The position numbers and the translations under genes are program-made. Positions 35,123 through 44,041 of a stretch of 64,000 nt of DNA are shown piece after piece; position 1 is the first letter of the stretch; the number at the start of each line of letters is the position of its first letter. Location: assembly GCF_000969985.1 (NCBI RefSeq), contig NZ_CP009526.1, forward strand, positions 1,612,001-1,676,000, in the 5' to 3' direction. The notes beneath the pieces are model-generated. The model searched no databases and was not told where the DNA came from. It saw nothing but the letters and a program-made list of their open reading frames with translations. Origin of the DNA: Methanosarcina barkeri str. Wiesmoor. Its GTDB lineage: Archaea; Halobacteriota; Methanosarcinia; Methanosarcinales; Methanosarcinaceae.

Positions 35123-36253
35123 TTATTCTGAGGCTCCACACCCTGTAATCCTTCCAGGGTTCCTGGAAGCCAGTTCACGTACTCCTTTGTAAAGGGTTGT
35201 TCTCTCTTTTGGAACTCTTCCGGCTCCGTAGATCATCCATTCCAGTTCTTCAACAGAAATACTTTCTCCATTAGGAGCTCCTGCCAATCTGGAAATACTC
35301 TCTTCCATAAGTGTACCTCCAAGGTCATTTGCACCGCATTGGAGAGCAAACTGGGAAAGCTTCTTACCCAGTTTTACCCAGCTTGCCTGAATATTATCTA
35401 CATGTCCGTGAAGAAGAATACGTGAAATAGCGTAGATTTTCAGGTCATCGAGGCCCGGAGTAGCATACCTGCCCTCTCGAATTATTTTTTCCCCAACAGG
35501 ATTATTATAAGGCATAAAAGGCAAAGGCACAAATTCGGTAATTCCTCCGGTCTCCTTCTGAATTTCCCTGATAGTCAGGATGTGCTCAATTCTTTCTTCA
35601 GGAGTTTCGACATGTCCGTACATCATGGTTGCAGTAGTAGGAATTCCTGCAGCATGTGCCTGTGTGACTACTTCAATCCATTCCGCAGTCCTGAGTTTTG
35701 AAGGGCAGATAATTTTCCTGACACGGTCAGAGAGAATTTCGGCTGCAGTTCCGGGCATTGTATCAAGCCCGCTTCGCTTCAGCTTTGAAAGGGCTTCACT
35801 TACCTTTATACCACTGATATGAGAAGCATGGTAAACCTCCATTGGGGAAAAAGCGTGAATATGCATTTCCGGAAATTCGGCTTTTATGGATTCTGCAATT
35901 TCCTGGTAAAAGTCCAGGCCCACATCAGGGAGAAGACCTCCCTGGATACAAACTTCGGTAGCTTTTGCCTTCTCAGCTTCTCTAACCTTTTCCATAATTT
36001 CTTCTATGCTGAGGACTTTTCCATCGTTTGTCCTGAATGCACAGAACCCGCAGGTGCCCACACAGCGGCTTGTGAAGTTTATGTTTCGGTTTACTACGTA
36101 AGTAACCGTATCCCCTGCCGTAAGGGACCGGAGTTCGTCCGCAAACCTGAATAGTTCGAAAGGAGGTACCTCCAGGAGCAGGAGCCCATCTTCTTTTGTA
36201 CTCTTCCCCTGGTATGCGCGTTCTATGAGATCTTCGGGAATCCTGTTGTTCAT
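35123..36253 (-). CDS. cofH: CofH, FO synthase subunit 2 (copy 2)
   Basis: This 376-residue paralogue of copy 1 has radical SAM cysteines C64-x3-C68-x2-C71 (RCVGTCGFCAFR). The segments CIQGGLLPDVGLDFYQEI, TMMYGHVETPEERIEH and CGANDLGGTLMEE are conserved. It follows cofG by 27 bp, so this copy is the one most tightly coupled to CofG. Both copies keep the catalytic motifs, which argues that neither is a pseudogene. Confidence 0.9.
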   Translation of the reverse strand: MNNRIPEDLIERAYQGKSTKEDGLLLLEVPPFELFRFADELRSLTAGDTVTYVVNRNINFTSRCVGTCGFCAFRTNDGKVLSIEEIMEKVREAEKAKATEVCIQGGLLPDVGLDFYQEIAESIKAEFPEMHIHAFSPMEVYHASHISGIKVSEALSKLKRSGLDTMPGTAAEILSDRVRKIICPSKLRTAEWIEVVTQAHAAGIPTTATMMYGHVETPEERIEHILTIREIQKETGGITEFVPLPFMPYNNPVGEKIIREGRYATPGLDDLKIYAISRILLHGHVDNIQASWVKLGKKLSQFALQCGANDLGGTLMEESISRLAGAPNGESISVEELEWMIYGAGRVPKERTTLYKGVRELASRNPGRITGCGASE

Positions 36254-36280
36254 TTTTCAATTCCTCCGCATGCCCTCTGT

Positions 36281-37258
36281 TCAGGGCTTTTTCCTGTAAC
36301 CGTCGGTATCAGAGAGTTGTTCTATAAGCCCGCCTATCCTGTCCGAGTACCATTTTTTTCTTACATACTGAGGGTAAATTGGCAGGCGTTCTTTGAGTAA
36401 AATAGGACTTAGTTTCCTTTGCAATTCCTTTATATCTGGCCATTCAGCTTCCGGATTAATCCAGTCAATTGTCAGTGGAGATATGCCTCCCAGGTCAGTT
36501 ACTCCTTTTGCGATAAGGGCTTTTGGGTCTATAAGGTTTGGGGCAACCTGTACTGCTATGTCAGAAGGAAGAATCTGCCTGGCCAGGCAGATAGTGTCAA
36601 TTATTTCTTCTATTGAGGGCGCAGGAAAATTCTCCATGGGTGTTCCGGGCTTTGGGGCAAAGTTCTGAATAATAACTTCCTGAATGTGCCCGTATTCCCT
36701 ATGGAGGCCTGCAATAGCTTCAAGGGACTCAATTCTGTCTTCCCTTATCTCCCCAATTCCTATAAGAAGGCCGGTAGTATAGGGAATCTGGAGTTTTCCT
36801 GCTTCCCGAATGGTATTAAGCCTGAGTTCGGGAAGTTTGCCTGGACAGTCCTTATGGGCATCCAGGGTTGCCGTGCTCTCAAGCATAAGCCCCATGCTTG
36901 CGTTCAAAGGCTTTAAAGCCTTCAGCTCCGTGCGCGTCATAATTCCTGCATTCGTATGAGGAAGGATTCCAATATCGATTGAAGCCTCACAGAGAAAAAG
37001 AAGGTATTCAAGCGTGGAAGAATAACCGAGTTTTTTAAGCCATTTCCTGTACTCCGAAACTTCCTCTGCATACTCCCCGAAGGTGAAAAGGGCTTCGGTA
37101 CATCCTGCCTTTGCCCCGTTTTCAAGCACAGGAAGAATTTCTTCGGGCTTCATGAGCCTGGCACCTGGTTGTCCTGGCTCCCGCCGAAAACCGCAGTAAC
37201 CACAACGGTTCCTGCAAATGTTGGTCACAGGAACGAAAACGTTTTTCGAATAAGTCAC
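36281..37258 (-). CDS. cofG: CofG, FO synthase subunit 1
   Basis: This 325-residue radical SAM enzyme closes the deazaflavin ring to give FO after CofH. The cysteines are C15-x3-C19-x2-C22 (ICRNRCGYCGFRR). The family ending WINPEAEWPDIKELQ and the central QNFAPKPGTPMENF are present. The first ordinary start is GTG 37258, which has no ribosome site. Just upstream, in frame and before the previous stop, lie two ATT codons (37280-37285) preceded by AGGTG, and the extra residues read IIPPKNPNF. The true start may be one of these ATT codons. It lies between the CrtI-like gene and cofH. Confidence 0.9.
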   Translation of the reverse strand: MTYSKNVFVPVTNICRNRCGYCGFRREPGQPGARLMKPEEILPVLENGAKAGCTEALFTFGEYAEEVSEYRKWLKKLGYSSTLEYLLFLCEASIDIGILPHTNAGIMTRTELKALKPLNASMGLMLESTATLDAHKDCPGKLPELRLNTIREAGKLQIPYTTGLLIGIGEIREDRIESLEAIAGLHREYGHIQEVIIQNFAPKPGTPMENFPAPSIEEIIDTICLARQILPSDIAVQVAPNLIDPKALIAKGVTDLGGISPLTIDWINPEAEWPDIKELQRKLSPILLKERLPIYPQYVRKKWYSDRIGGLIEQLSDTDGYRKKP

Positions 37259-37315
37259 AAAGTTGGGATTTTTTGGTGGAATAATAAAACACCTGCTGGG
37301 TTTTTTTCTGGGATT

Positions 37316-38593
37316 TCAACCTAAAATTTTATTCATAGTAGCAACTACACCGAGAGCTACACCTTCGACTTCAATGCCACCTTTTCCTTTGGCTCCATCC
37401 CCTACAACATAAAGTCCGGGGACAGGAGTTTCATTACCAGGATCTGTGCCTGATGCTGCCCTGTTTACCGGCCAGTTGTCGTGGTATGACTGTATAAGCA
37501 GTACCTCGTATTTTTTGTTGGGAAAGAGTTCTTTAAGATCTTGAAGCCCGAATTCAATTTCAGCTTCGAGATTTTTCACGTTCTCAGGAGCTACGTACTG
37601 ATGAGACATTGTAAGATGTTTGCCAGGTGGAGCAAGTTTCGGATCGATCTGCGTAACCTCGTTTATCCCATTAACTCTTTTTGCATATGGGGTTAGAAGA
37701 ACACCCGAATGCCCTACAAGTGGCTCGTCTGCAGCAAGACAAATCTTTATGCCGGCAGAAGGCTTCAGGGCTTCAAGTCTTCTGAGGTATTCTGAAGCTT
37801 TCTCACCTGAAAGGGCCTCCTCGCAAAGACATGCCGTTGCAGCATGCCCTAAATTGCTGATGACCAGGTCTGCTTTATGGACTTCCTCACCAACAAGTAC
37901 GCCTGCGGCTTTTCCGTTTTCCACAAGGATTTTTGAAACCTCGGTATTGGTATGAATCTTCCCGTCGTGTGCAGCAATCACACTTTCCAGAGCATCGATA
38001 ATCCCTTTGCATCCACCTATGGGAACTCCTGGGCCGCCGAATCTGTACATGTTTTCAATTATTTCAAAAACTTCTTCCACAGGAACTTCGTCACTTCTTA
38101 GGCTCAATGCCCAGCCGCAGAAAGCATCGGCAAATTTCACAAGCCATTCGTCCTTAAACTGGGACCTGATCCATGCCTGCAAACTGCTTCCTGCCGGGCG
38201 GTTCTTTCGCGTGCTCACTATGAGAAGAGCGATCTTCAATCGGTCTTTATGCGAGAGAAGTGTAGAAAAATCAGTAAAAGAAATGTCTTTGAAGCCTTTT
38301 TCGTAATCCTTGCTGCCTTTTTTCAGGGGCACGCGTACAGTTGTAATATCTGACCTCACGATCTTTACATCGGCTCCGACTTCGTTGAGAAACTTAGCTA
38401 GAGGGCCTGCAGGTCCATGGGGCAGGATATGGAAAGCTCCGCTCGAAAGCTGGAATCCTTTGTAAGGGAGATTTGTAAACCTTCCTCCTGTGATGGGAAG
38501 CATTTCAAAAACGTCTACCTGGTATCCTGCTTTTGAGAGTCTGGCCGCACTCAAGAGTCCTCCGAGTCCTGCACCAATCACAATCGCTTTCAT
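37316..38593 (-). CDS. CrtI/phytoene-desaturase-like FAD oxidoreductase
   Basis: This is a 425-residue flavoprotein with the N-terminal dinucleotide fold MKAIVIGAGLGGLLSAARL. The CrtI-type GGRFTNLPYKGFQLSSGAFH follows near residue 36, and the C-terminal FAD motif is VPGLYVVGDGAKGKGGIEVEGVA. Relatives desaturate or reduce isoprenoid chains. Its ATG overlaps the stop of a ferredoxin gene (ATGA), just like the GGR-ferredoxin pair, so the ferredoxin is the likely electron partner. Its place before cofG is not explained by F420 chemistry. A role with a prenyl chain such as that of methanophenazine is a speculation. Confidence 0.8.
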   Translation of the reverse strand: MKAIVIGAGLGGLLSAARLSKAGYQVDVFEMLPITGGRFTNLPYKGFQLSSGAFHILPHGPAGPLAKFLNEVGADVKIVRSDITTVRVPLKKGSKDYEKGFKDISFTDFSTLLSHKDRLKIALLIVSTRKNRPAGSSLQAWIRSQFKDEWLVKFADAFCGWALSLRSDEVPVEEVFEIIENMYRFGGPGVPIGGCKGIIDALESVIAAHDGKIHTNTEVSKILVENGKAAGVLVGEEVHKADLVISNLGHAATACLCEEALSGEKASEYLRRLEALKPSAGIKICLAADEPLVGHSGVLLTPYAKRVNGINEVTQIDPKLAPPGKHLTMSHQYVAPENVKNLEAEIEFGLQDLKELFPNKKYEVLLIQSYHDNWPVNRAASGTDPGNETPVPGLYVVGDGAKGKGGIEVEGVALGVVATMNKILG

Positions 38594-38751
38594 GACACCA
38601 CCTCTATAGCCTTAACAGGGCAGTAGAGGACGCAGATTCCGCAGTCTACGCAGGCGTCAGTAGCTCGTGCCTTTCCTTTTACCTCGATTGCTCCTTTTTT
38701 GCAAAAAGAAGCACATTGGCCGCACCCTACACAATTGTCATTAATCTTCAT
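38590..38751 (-). CDS. 2[4Fe-4S] ferredoxin coupled to the CrtI-like protein
   Basis: This is a 53-residue ferredoxin with two CxxCxxCxxxC motifs (C7-C10-C13-C17 and C34-C37-C40-C44, the latter followed by P). Its TGA overlaps the ATG of the CrtI-like gene. The ATG at 38751 is preceded by GGTGGAATCGC. It is the first gene of the minus-strand set running into cofG and cofH. Confidence 0.9.
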   Translation of the reverse strand: MKINDNCVGCGQCASFCKKGAIEVKGKARATDACVDCGICVLYCPVKAIEVVS

Positions 38752-38921
38752 GCGATTCCACCAGTTTTTCTATCATGAAAAGACTTATTATAATGTATTG
38801 GTACAGTGTGTTCTCAGGGTCATACTAAGAAGCATACTATTCTCTTTGTCGTGAATGCGGCAATTTGTTGTACTTGATAATTTGTAATTTATTACTACGG
38901 GAGCGCAGAGGGTCACGAATA

Positions 38922-39140
38922 CCCTATTCTTTAGATTGGGGATGAAGTGAACCCTCGCCTCTTTTTGGTTTCGTTTAAACCTCTGTACCGTTGCTTCTTT
39001 GTAAAGTAGGTTTCTTAGTCTCATGGTTACATAAGTTGGTAATGAAACTCTGCATCAAGGAAGTCTTGTAAATGGATACTTAACTATTCCCCAGAAACCG
39101 GGCGGGAGGCCCGAAGCATACCCCATCCTTTAGGGTGGGG
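38922..39140 (+). mobile_element. IS200/IS605-like terminal remnant with guide-RNA-like tail
   Basis: Two hairpins with TTTA loops, CCCTATTC-TTTA-GATTGGGG (38922-38941) and CCCCATCC-TTTA-GGGTGGGG (39121-39140), flank about 180 bp. The second follows GGGCGGGAGGCCC and the tail ...gaagcat. Hairpins of this form close TnpB guide RNAs (omega RNA) and mark IS200/IS605 ends in archaea. No tnpA or tnpB frame remains between them, so this is a scar or a stand-alone RNA. The call rests on remembered pattern, not alignment. Confidence 0.5.
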
Positions 39141-39159
39141 TGGCCGCACGCAATTTGAT

Positions 39160-39997
39160 TTCTTTTCTGCCAACTATATTTATACTGCTTCACTGGTGAT
39201 TTTGCTATTTATTTTGTTCATATCTCGTAAAATATACAAGTGGGCTTCCATCCCAGATTCTGCAGCAGGATTGCCCAATTTTTATTAATTCTTTATTATT
39301 TTTATTTCATGCGAGGTATGAAAAACCTTTTATTCTGAAAATTTCTCATGATTATTTATGTTATTATATATGAATGTTTTATTCAATCTAAAATAATTAA
39401 TGTATATATATACTTATTGTGTTTATATGACGCTTACTTATATATATTATAAATAATATTATTTATGTTTGGGGAACTGGAGGAGAATAACATATACATA
39501 ACTTATATAATTCCGCAAACGGACCATAACTTTATCTATATTTTTAAAATAGATCCATATTCCAAAAACAGATTTTAATTATTTGAACTTAATATTTATA
39601 TATTATTAATTATCTAGCAAATAGCGATAAGTAACTCCTCTCGTTTGCAGCAATTATTATGGAGTTCTGTAATTTTAAGCAATTATAATTATTATCTATA
39701 TTAATCTCACTCGATTGGACCTAAGCTGCCTGAAGCAGGAATTTTCCTGAACTTCTGGCAACTATCGTATAATTCCGGGCAAAGAAATCTAAATATTCAA
39801 AGCCCAAAAGCAAATGTCTGTATACAGGGATACTTTTATTGAAATTAAGGATCTGTGAATTCAGGCATTTCCAAAAGGACCTGTGTCTGGACCGAAAGCA
39901 ATTTTCCTAACCCGGTTGCTTGGACGCAGTTTTTTGTCCGAAAACCCAAAATTCATGTCATGTAATGCTGCAATTTCAGGTTGCTGCACTTTAATAG
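39160..39997 (+). promoter_or_regulatory. Long AT-rich upstream region of the fpo operon
   Basis: About 840 bp without a gene. TATA-like tracts are dense between 39340 and 39620 (for example tatatatattataaataata at about 39433), and another box-like ctaaatattc lies at 39790. The ribosome site of fpoA is AGGTGA, 5 bases before the ATG. Either the operon has a long leader or several promoters. Confidence 0.5.
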
Positions 39998-40381
39998 GTG
40001 ATATTAATGTCTGAAATAATTGATAGCTACATACCAGTTGCAATATTCCTTGTCGTGGCACTTATTATGCCTCCAATGACAATGTTTATGGTAAAGCAAC
40101 TGAGTCCAAGGAGCAAGGCAGCCGGCAAATACACGACATATGAGTCGGGTTCGGTTCCCACAGGAACTGCAAGGATCCAGTTCAATGTTGAGTATTATCT
40201 TTATGCGATCGCTTTTGTGCTCTTTGATATAGAGGTGCTTTTCCTTTACCCATGGGTTACAGTCTATAAGGGGCATGGGATCACCTCTCTTGCAGTGGTT
40301 GAGATGTTTGCCTTTATTTTTATACTGCTCTTCGGATATATTTATCTCTGGAAGAAGGGGGCCCTTACATGGGTGAAGTGA
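39998..40381 (+). CDS. fpoA: FpoA, F420H2 dehydrogenase subunit (NuoA-like)
   Basis: This 127-residue subunit of the membrane F420H2:methanophenazine oxidoreductase matches NuoA. It has three membrane helices (about 10-32, 66-88, 97-118) and the conserved YESGSVPTGTARIQFNVEYY and LFDIEVLFLYPW. It belongs to the proton-pumping membrane arm. The ATG follows AGGTGA at 5 bases. It overlaps fpoB by 13 bases. Confidence 0.95.
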   Translation: MILMSEIIDSYIPVAIFLVVALIMPPMTMFMVKQLSPRSKAAGKYTTYESGSVPTGTARIQFNVEYYLYAIAFVLFDIEVLFLYPWVTVYKGHGITSLAVVEMFAFIFILLFGYIYLWKKGALTWVK

Positions 40382-40923
40382 AGGAGAAAAAAACGAGTAA
40401 ACCCTATGAAACTTCGGAAGAAGAAATTCCTGGAGTTATCACAACAACAAGCAATGCGATCAGTGAATTTCTCAAGAAAACTAAGGTTCAGGATATAATC
40501 AACTGGGGAAGGAAAAATTCTCTATGGTTTATGACCCAGCCAATGGGCTGTTGCGGAGTCGAGATGATTGCCATGGGTTGTGCTCACTATGATACGGACC
40601 GCTTTGGGATCATTCCGAGAAACTCTCCTAGACAGGCTGATGTCATGCTCATAAGTGGCTACGTGACAAAGAAGTACCTGCCTGCTTTAAAAAGACTCTG
40701 GGAACAGATGCCTTCTCCGAAATGGGTCATCGCTTTCGGAGACTGTTCAATTAGTGGCGGCCCGTTTTATGAATCATACAGCACAGTCCAGAATATTGAT
40801 GAAATATTTCCAATTGATGTCTTCGTTCCAGGATGTCCTCCAAGGCCAGAAGCAATGCTTCAGGGATTTGTGGAACTACAGGAAAAAATCAAAGCCAAAA
40901 AAGACCTGGGCTCGGAGTATTAA
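40369..40923 (+). CDS. fpoB: FpoB, F420H2 dehydrogenase Fe-S subunit (NuoB-like)
   Basis: This 184-residue peripheral subunit carries the terminal N2-type 4Fe-4S cluster. Its ligands are visible as C61-C62 (MGCCGVE), C126 (GDCSISGGP) and C156 (PGCPPRPE). It passes electrons to methanophenazine at the interface with FpoD and FpoH. The N-terminal 20 residues are charged. The start lies inside the fpoA end, with a run of G as ribosome site. Confidence 0.96.
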   Translation: MGEVKEKKTSKPYETSEEEIPGVITTTSNAISEFLKKTKVQDIINWGRKNSLWFMTQPMGCCGVEMIAMGCAHYDTDRFGIIPRNSPRQADVMLISGYVTKKYLPALKRLWEQMPSPKWVIAFGDCSISGGPFYESYSTVQNIDEIFPIDVFVPGCPPRPEAMLQGFVELQEKIKAKKDLGSEY

Positions 40924-40970
40924 GATTACTGAGGTTCTTTTGAAATTTCAGAGTTATTCGAGGGAAAATT

Positions 40971-41447
40971 ATGGATGTCACAGAAATTCTCAAGTCATTA
41001 ACAGGTGCATTTCCTGAGGCAATCTCCGAAACAACTGCCGAGTCTGAAATCCGTGCCAGGGCATATGTGGAAAAGGAGAAGACGAAAGAAGTCTGTCAGT
41101 ACCTCAAGGATTCCCTTCAATTTGACCATCTCTGCTCAGTCTGCGGAGTAGACTACATAAAAAGGAATGAGCTTGAGGTAGTCTATCATATAGCATCATA
41201 TAACCATCCTGTGGTTCTGACACTTAAGGCCAAACTTCCAAGGGAAAATCCGGAAATCGAGTCTATTGTATCGGTGTACTGGAATGCAAACTGGTATGAA
41301 AGAGAAACTTACGAACTTTTCGGGATTCTATTTAAAAACCACCCTAACCTGAAGCCACTTATACTTCCCGAAGATATGCTTGGAGAATGGCCACTCAGAA
41401 AAGATTACGAGGGCTTTCCGAATAAGACGGCCAGAAATCTGGTGTGA
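40971..41447 (+). CDS. fpoC: FpoC, F420H2 dehydrogenase subunit (NuoC-like)
   Basis: This 158-residue subunit of the connecting module has the 30-kDa-subunit signature WYERETYELFGILFKNHPNL and LGEWPLRKDYEGFP. It has no cofactors and ties FpoD and FpoB together. GAGGGA precedes the ATG. It is separate from fpoD (not fused as in E. coli NuoCD). Confidence 0.95.
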   Translation: MDVTEILKSLTGAFPEAISETTAESEIRARAYVEKEKTKEVCQYLKDSLQFDHLCSVCGVDYIKRNELEVVYHIASYNHPVVLTLKAKLPRENPEIESIVSVYWNANWYERETYELFGILFKNHPNLKPLILPEDMLGEWPLRKDYEGFPNKTARNLV

Positions 41448-41456
41448 GGGTGAGAA

Positions 41457-42581
41457 ATGGAAGAAAAGCTTGAACCAAATGAGATGATTGTACACCTGGG
41501 CCCTCAACATCCCATGCAACCCGGCCCATTCAGGCTAAACCTGAGGTTGAAAGGGGAAACAGTCGTGGATGCTGACATAGAACTGGGTTTCATTCATAAA
41601 GGTATTGAAAAGATTCTGGAGAATAAGACGTACCTCCAGGGAATCACAATCGTGGACAGGATCTGCTATCTTGTAGCCCTTGTAAATGAAGAATGTTTTG
41701 TAGGTTGTACCGAGAAATTACTTGGCATCGAACCGCCTGAAAGGTCTCAATATATCAGGGTTATTCTTGACGAGCTTACAAGAATTCAGAGTCATCTGCT
41801 GGGTATGGGAGAGTTTGGGGAATTCATTGGTTTTGTCTCCATGTTCATGTACACGATCAGGGAAAGAGAAGAAGTCCTGAGCCTGATTGATATGATCACA
41901 GGAGCCAGAATTACTCATAGTTATCTTAAGTTTGGAGGAGTACGCGACGACCTTCCGGATGGGTTTAAAGAAAAAGCACTCTCTGTCCTCAACAACCTCA
42001 AAAAATCAGTTGACGATTTTGAAGAAATGTTCCATACGGACAGGATCTACAGGGAAAGGACTGTTGGAGTTGGTGTCCTGACTGCTGATGTCGCAAAGAA
42101 TCTTGGAGTCTCAGGGCCTCCTTTGCGTGCAACCGGTGTGCCTTTTGACATCCGGAAAAACGAGCCTTATCTGGTCTATAAAGACCTTGACTTCAAAGTC
42201 TGCACTGAAACCGCAGGAGACTGTTTTGCAAGAGTCCAGGTCAGGATTAACGAGATCAGAGAAAGTATCTATATCCTGGAACAGTGCTTCGACCAGATTC
42301 CAAGCGGCCCTCTCTTCCCTGAAGGTTCCCTGTACGGCAGGAGAACCCCTGTGATGAGAGTTCCTGCTGGTGAGGTATTCTACAGGGTGGAAGACCCAAG
42401 AGGGGAAATGGGAATGTACATGATTTCCGACGGTTCGGACAAGCCATACAGAGTAAAGATTAGAGGACCTTACTATCCTACCCTGCAAGCTCTACCTCCC
42501 CTTATAATAGGCACGACTGTTGCAGATGTGGCAGCAATCTCGGGCAGTATGGACGGGTGTACCAGTGAAGCGGACAGGTGA
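41457..42581 (+). CDS. fpoD: FpoD, F420H2 dehydrogenase subunit (NuoD-like)
   Basis: This 374-residue homologue of the 49-kDa/NuoD subunit shares ancestry with NiFe hydrogenase large subunits. Conserved segments are HLGPQHPMQPGPFRL, GFIHKGIEKILE, DRICYLVALVNEE and the C-terminal GTTVADVAAISGSMDGCTSE. It forms the methanophenazine-binding pocket with FpoB and FpoH. It starts 10 bases after fpoC and its stop overlaps the fpoH start. Confidence 0.96.
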   Translation: MEEKLEPNEMIVHLGPQHPMQPGPFRLNLRLKGETVVDADIELGFIHKGIEKILENKTYLQGITIVDRICYLVALVNEECFVGCTEKLLGIEPPERSQYIRVILDELTRIQSHLLGMGEFGEFIGFVSMFMYTIREREEVLSLIDMITGARITHSYLKFGGVRDDLPDGFKEKALSVLNNLKKSVDDFEEMFHTDRIYRERTVGVGVLTADVAKNLGVSGPPLRATGVPFDIRKNEPYLVYKDLDFKVCTETAGDCFARVQVRINEIRESIYILEQCFDQIPSGPLFPEGSLYGRRTPVMRVPAGEVFYRVEDPRGEMGMYMISDGSDKPYRVKIRGPYYPTLQALPPLIIGTTVADVAAISGSMDGCTSEADR

Positions 42582-43627
42582 TTCTGATGACAGTAGTAAT
42601 TCCTGAATATATAACTCCTTTAATTCCCTGGGTCCGTGGAATAGTTGGCCTTGTTCTGATTGGAGTTATTTTCATGGGAGCAATGGGAGCTGTCTGGCTT
42701 GAACGGAAGCTTTCTGCTGACATCCAAACCAGGATGGGCCCCTGCCGCGTAGGAAAATATGGGCTTCTGCAGCTTGTAGCCGATGCAATCAAACTTTTTA
42801 CAAAAGAAGACTTAAAGCCGCTGAATGCTGACAGTTTACTTTTTAATAATGCTAATATTTTCATGCTTGGTTCGGTTTTCCTTATGCTTGTTGCTCTTCC
42901 TGTGGGCGCGGTCTTTATTAATGGGGTCGAATACCCGCTTGCGGTCACCCAGATGGACATTAGCGTGCTTTACATCGAAGCGGTATCCGCATTATCCATT
43001 TTCGGAATTTTCATGGTGGCTTACGGCTCAAATAACAAATATTCTCTGCTAGGAGCTTTTCGAAACTTTGCTCGAATGGTAGGATATGAAGTACCTCTTG
43101 GAATAACTGTCATAAGTGTAGCTGCTATGACAGGTTCGCTTAATATAGTAGACATTTCGACTGCGCAGGGCCTGCACTGGAATATTTTCCTCCAGCCCCT
43201 TGGATGTTTTGTATTCTTTGTATCACTTATGGCTGATATGGGAAGACTCCCCTTTGACCAGAACGAGTCCGAAGAAGAATTGATAGCAGGGTGGATTACG
43301 GAATACTGTGGAATGCGTTTTGGGCTTGGTTTCTTTGCCGAGTACATCCACATGATCCTTGGTTCTTTCCTTGTAGCCCTTCTCTTCCTTGGAGGCTGGA
43401 ACGTACCAGGCTTTATTGCAAACAACTCCTTCTTTGGCATTATTGTTCCAACAGGATTCCTGATTGTAAAAGTTGTCTTTGTACTTATGGTAATTATAGG
43501 GCTCAGATGGGCTGTCCCAAGGTTCAGGATTGACCAGGTTGTTGACCTGAGCTGGAAAAAACTGCTTCCTCTTGCCCTTTTAAATCTTGTCTGGGCTGTA
43601 GGGCTCGGACTCTACCTGGGGGCATGA
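42578..43627 (+). CDS. fpoH: FpoH, F420H2 dehydrogenase subunit (NuoH-like)
   Basis: This is a 349-residue membrane subunit with about eight helices. It shows the NuoH hallmarks RMGPCRVGKYGLLQLVADAIK and RLPFDQNESEEELIAG, a Glu-rich loop that links electron transfer to proton pumping. It anchors the peripheral arm. The ATG overlaps the fpoD TGA (ATGA). Confidence 0.96.
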   Translation: MILMTVVIPEYITPLIPWVRGIVGLVLIGVIFMGAMGAVWLERKLSADIQTRMGPCRVGKYGLLQLVADAIKLFTKEDLKPLNADSLLFNNANIFMLGSVFLMLVALPVGAVFINGVEYPLAVTQMDISVLYIEAVSALSIFGIFMVAYGSNNKYSLLGAFRNFARMVGYEVPLGITVISVAAMTGSLNIVDISTAQGLHWNIFLQPLGCFVFFVSLMADMGRLPFDQNESEEELIAGWITEYCGMRFGLGFFAEYIHMILGSFLVALLFLGGWNVPGFIANNSFFGIIVPTGFLIVKVVFVLMVIIGLRWAVPRFRIDQVVDLSWKKLLPLALLNLVWAVGLGLYLGA

Positions 43628-43630
43628 ATC

Positions 43631-44041
43631 ATGGTCCTTAAAAACATTAAATATGCAATTAGAAACATCACAAGGCCTCCCGTAACCAGGATGTACCCGG
43701 AAAAACAGAGCGAGCTTTCCGACCGGTTCAGGGGGCTTCAGATACTTGATAAAAGTAAATGCATAGGCTGTGGCATCTGTGCCAATACCTGTCCCAATGC
43801 CGCAATCAAAATCGTAAAAGCCCCGATTGCACCAGGTAGCACAAAACAACGCTGGTTCCCTCAGATTGACATCGGACACTGCCTTTTCTGCGGGCTCTGT
43901 ATTGACCAGTGCCCGAAAGGTGCGCTTTCAAGCGGCAAGGAATATGCTAAAGGTCTCGTAAAATGGAAGCACAAAGACCTGCTCATAACCCCTGAAAAAC
44001 TTGCAAGGGAAGTCGATCTTGAGGAAGGTGACGAGAAATGA
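43631..44041 (+). CDS. fpoI: FpoI, F420H2 dehydrogenase Fe-S subunit (NuoI-like)
   Basis: This 136-residue subunit has two 4Fe-4S motifs, CIGCGICANTCP and CLFCGLCIDQCP, equivalent to clusters N6a/N6b. It receives electrons from FpoF, whose gene is not in this window, and passes them to FpoB. It ends in a TGA that overlaps the next ATG. Confidence 0.96.
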   Translation: MVLKNIKYAIRNITRPPVTRMYPEKQSELSDRFRGLQILDKSKCIGCGICANTCPNAAIKIVKAPIAPGSTKQRWFPQIDIGHCLFCGLCIDQCPKGALSSGKEYAKGLVKWKHKDLLITPEKLAREVDLEEGDEK

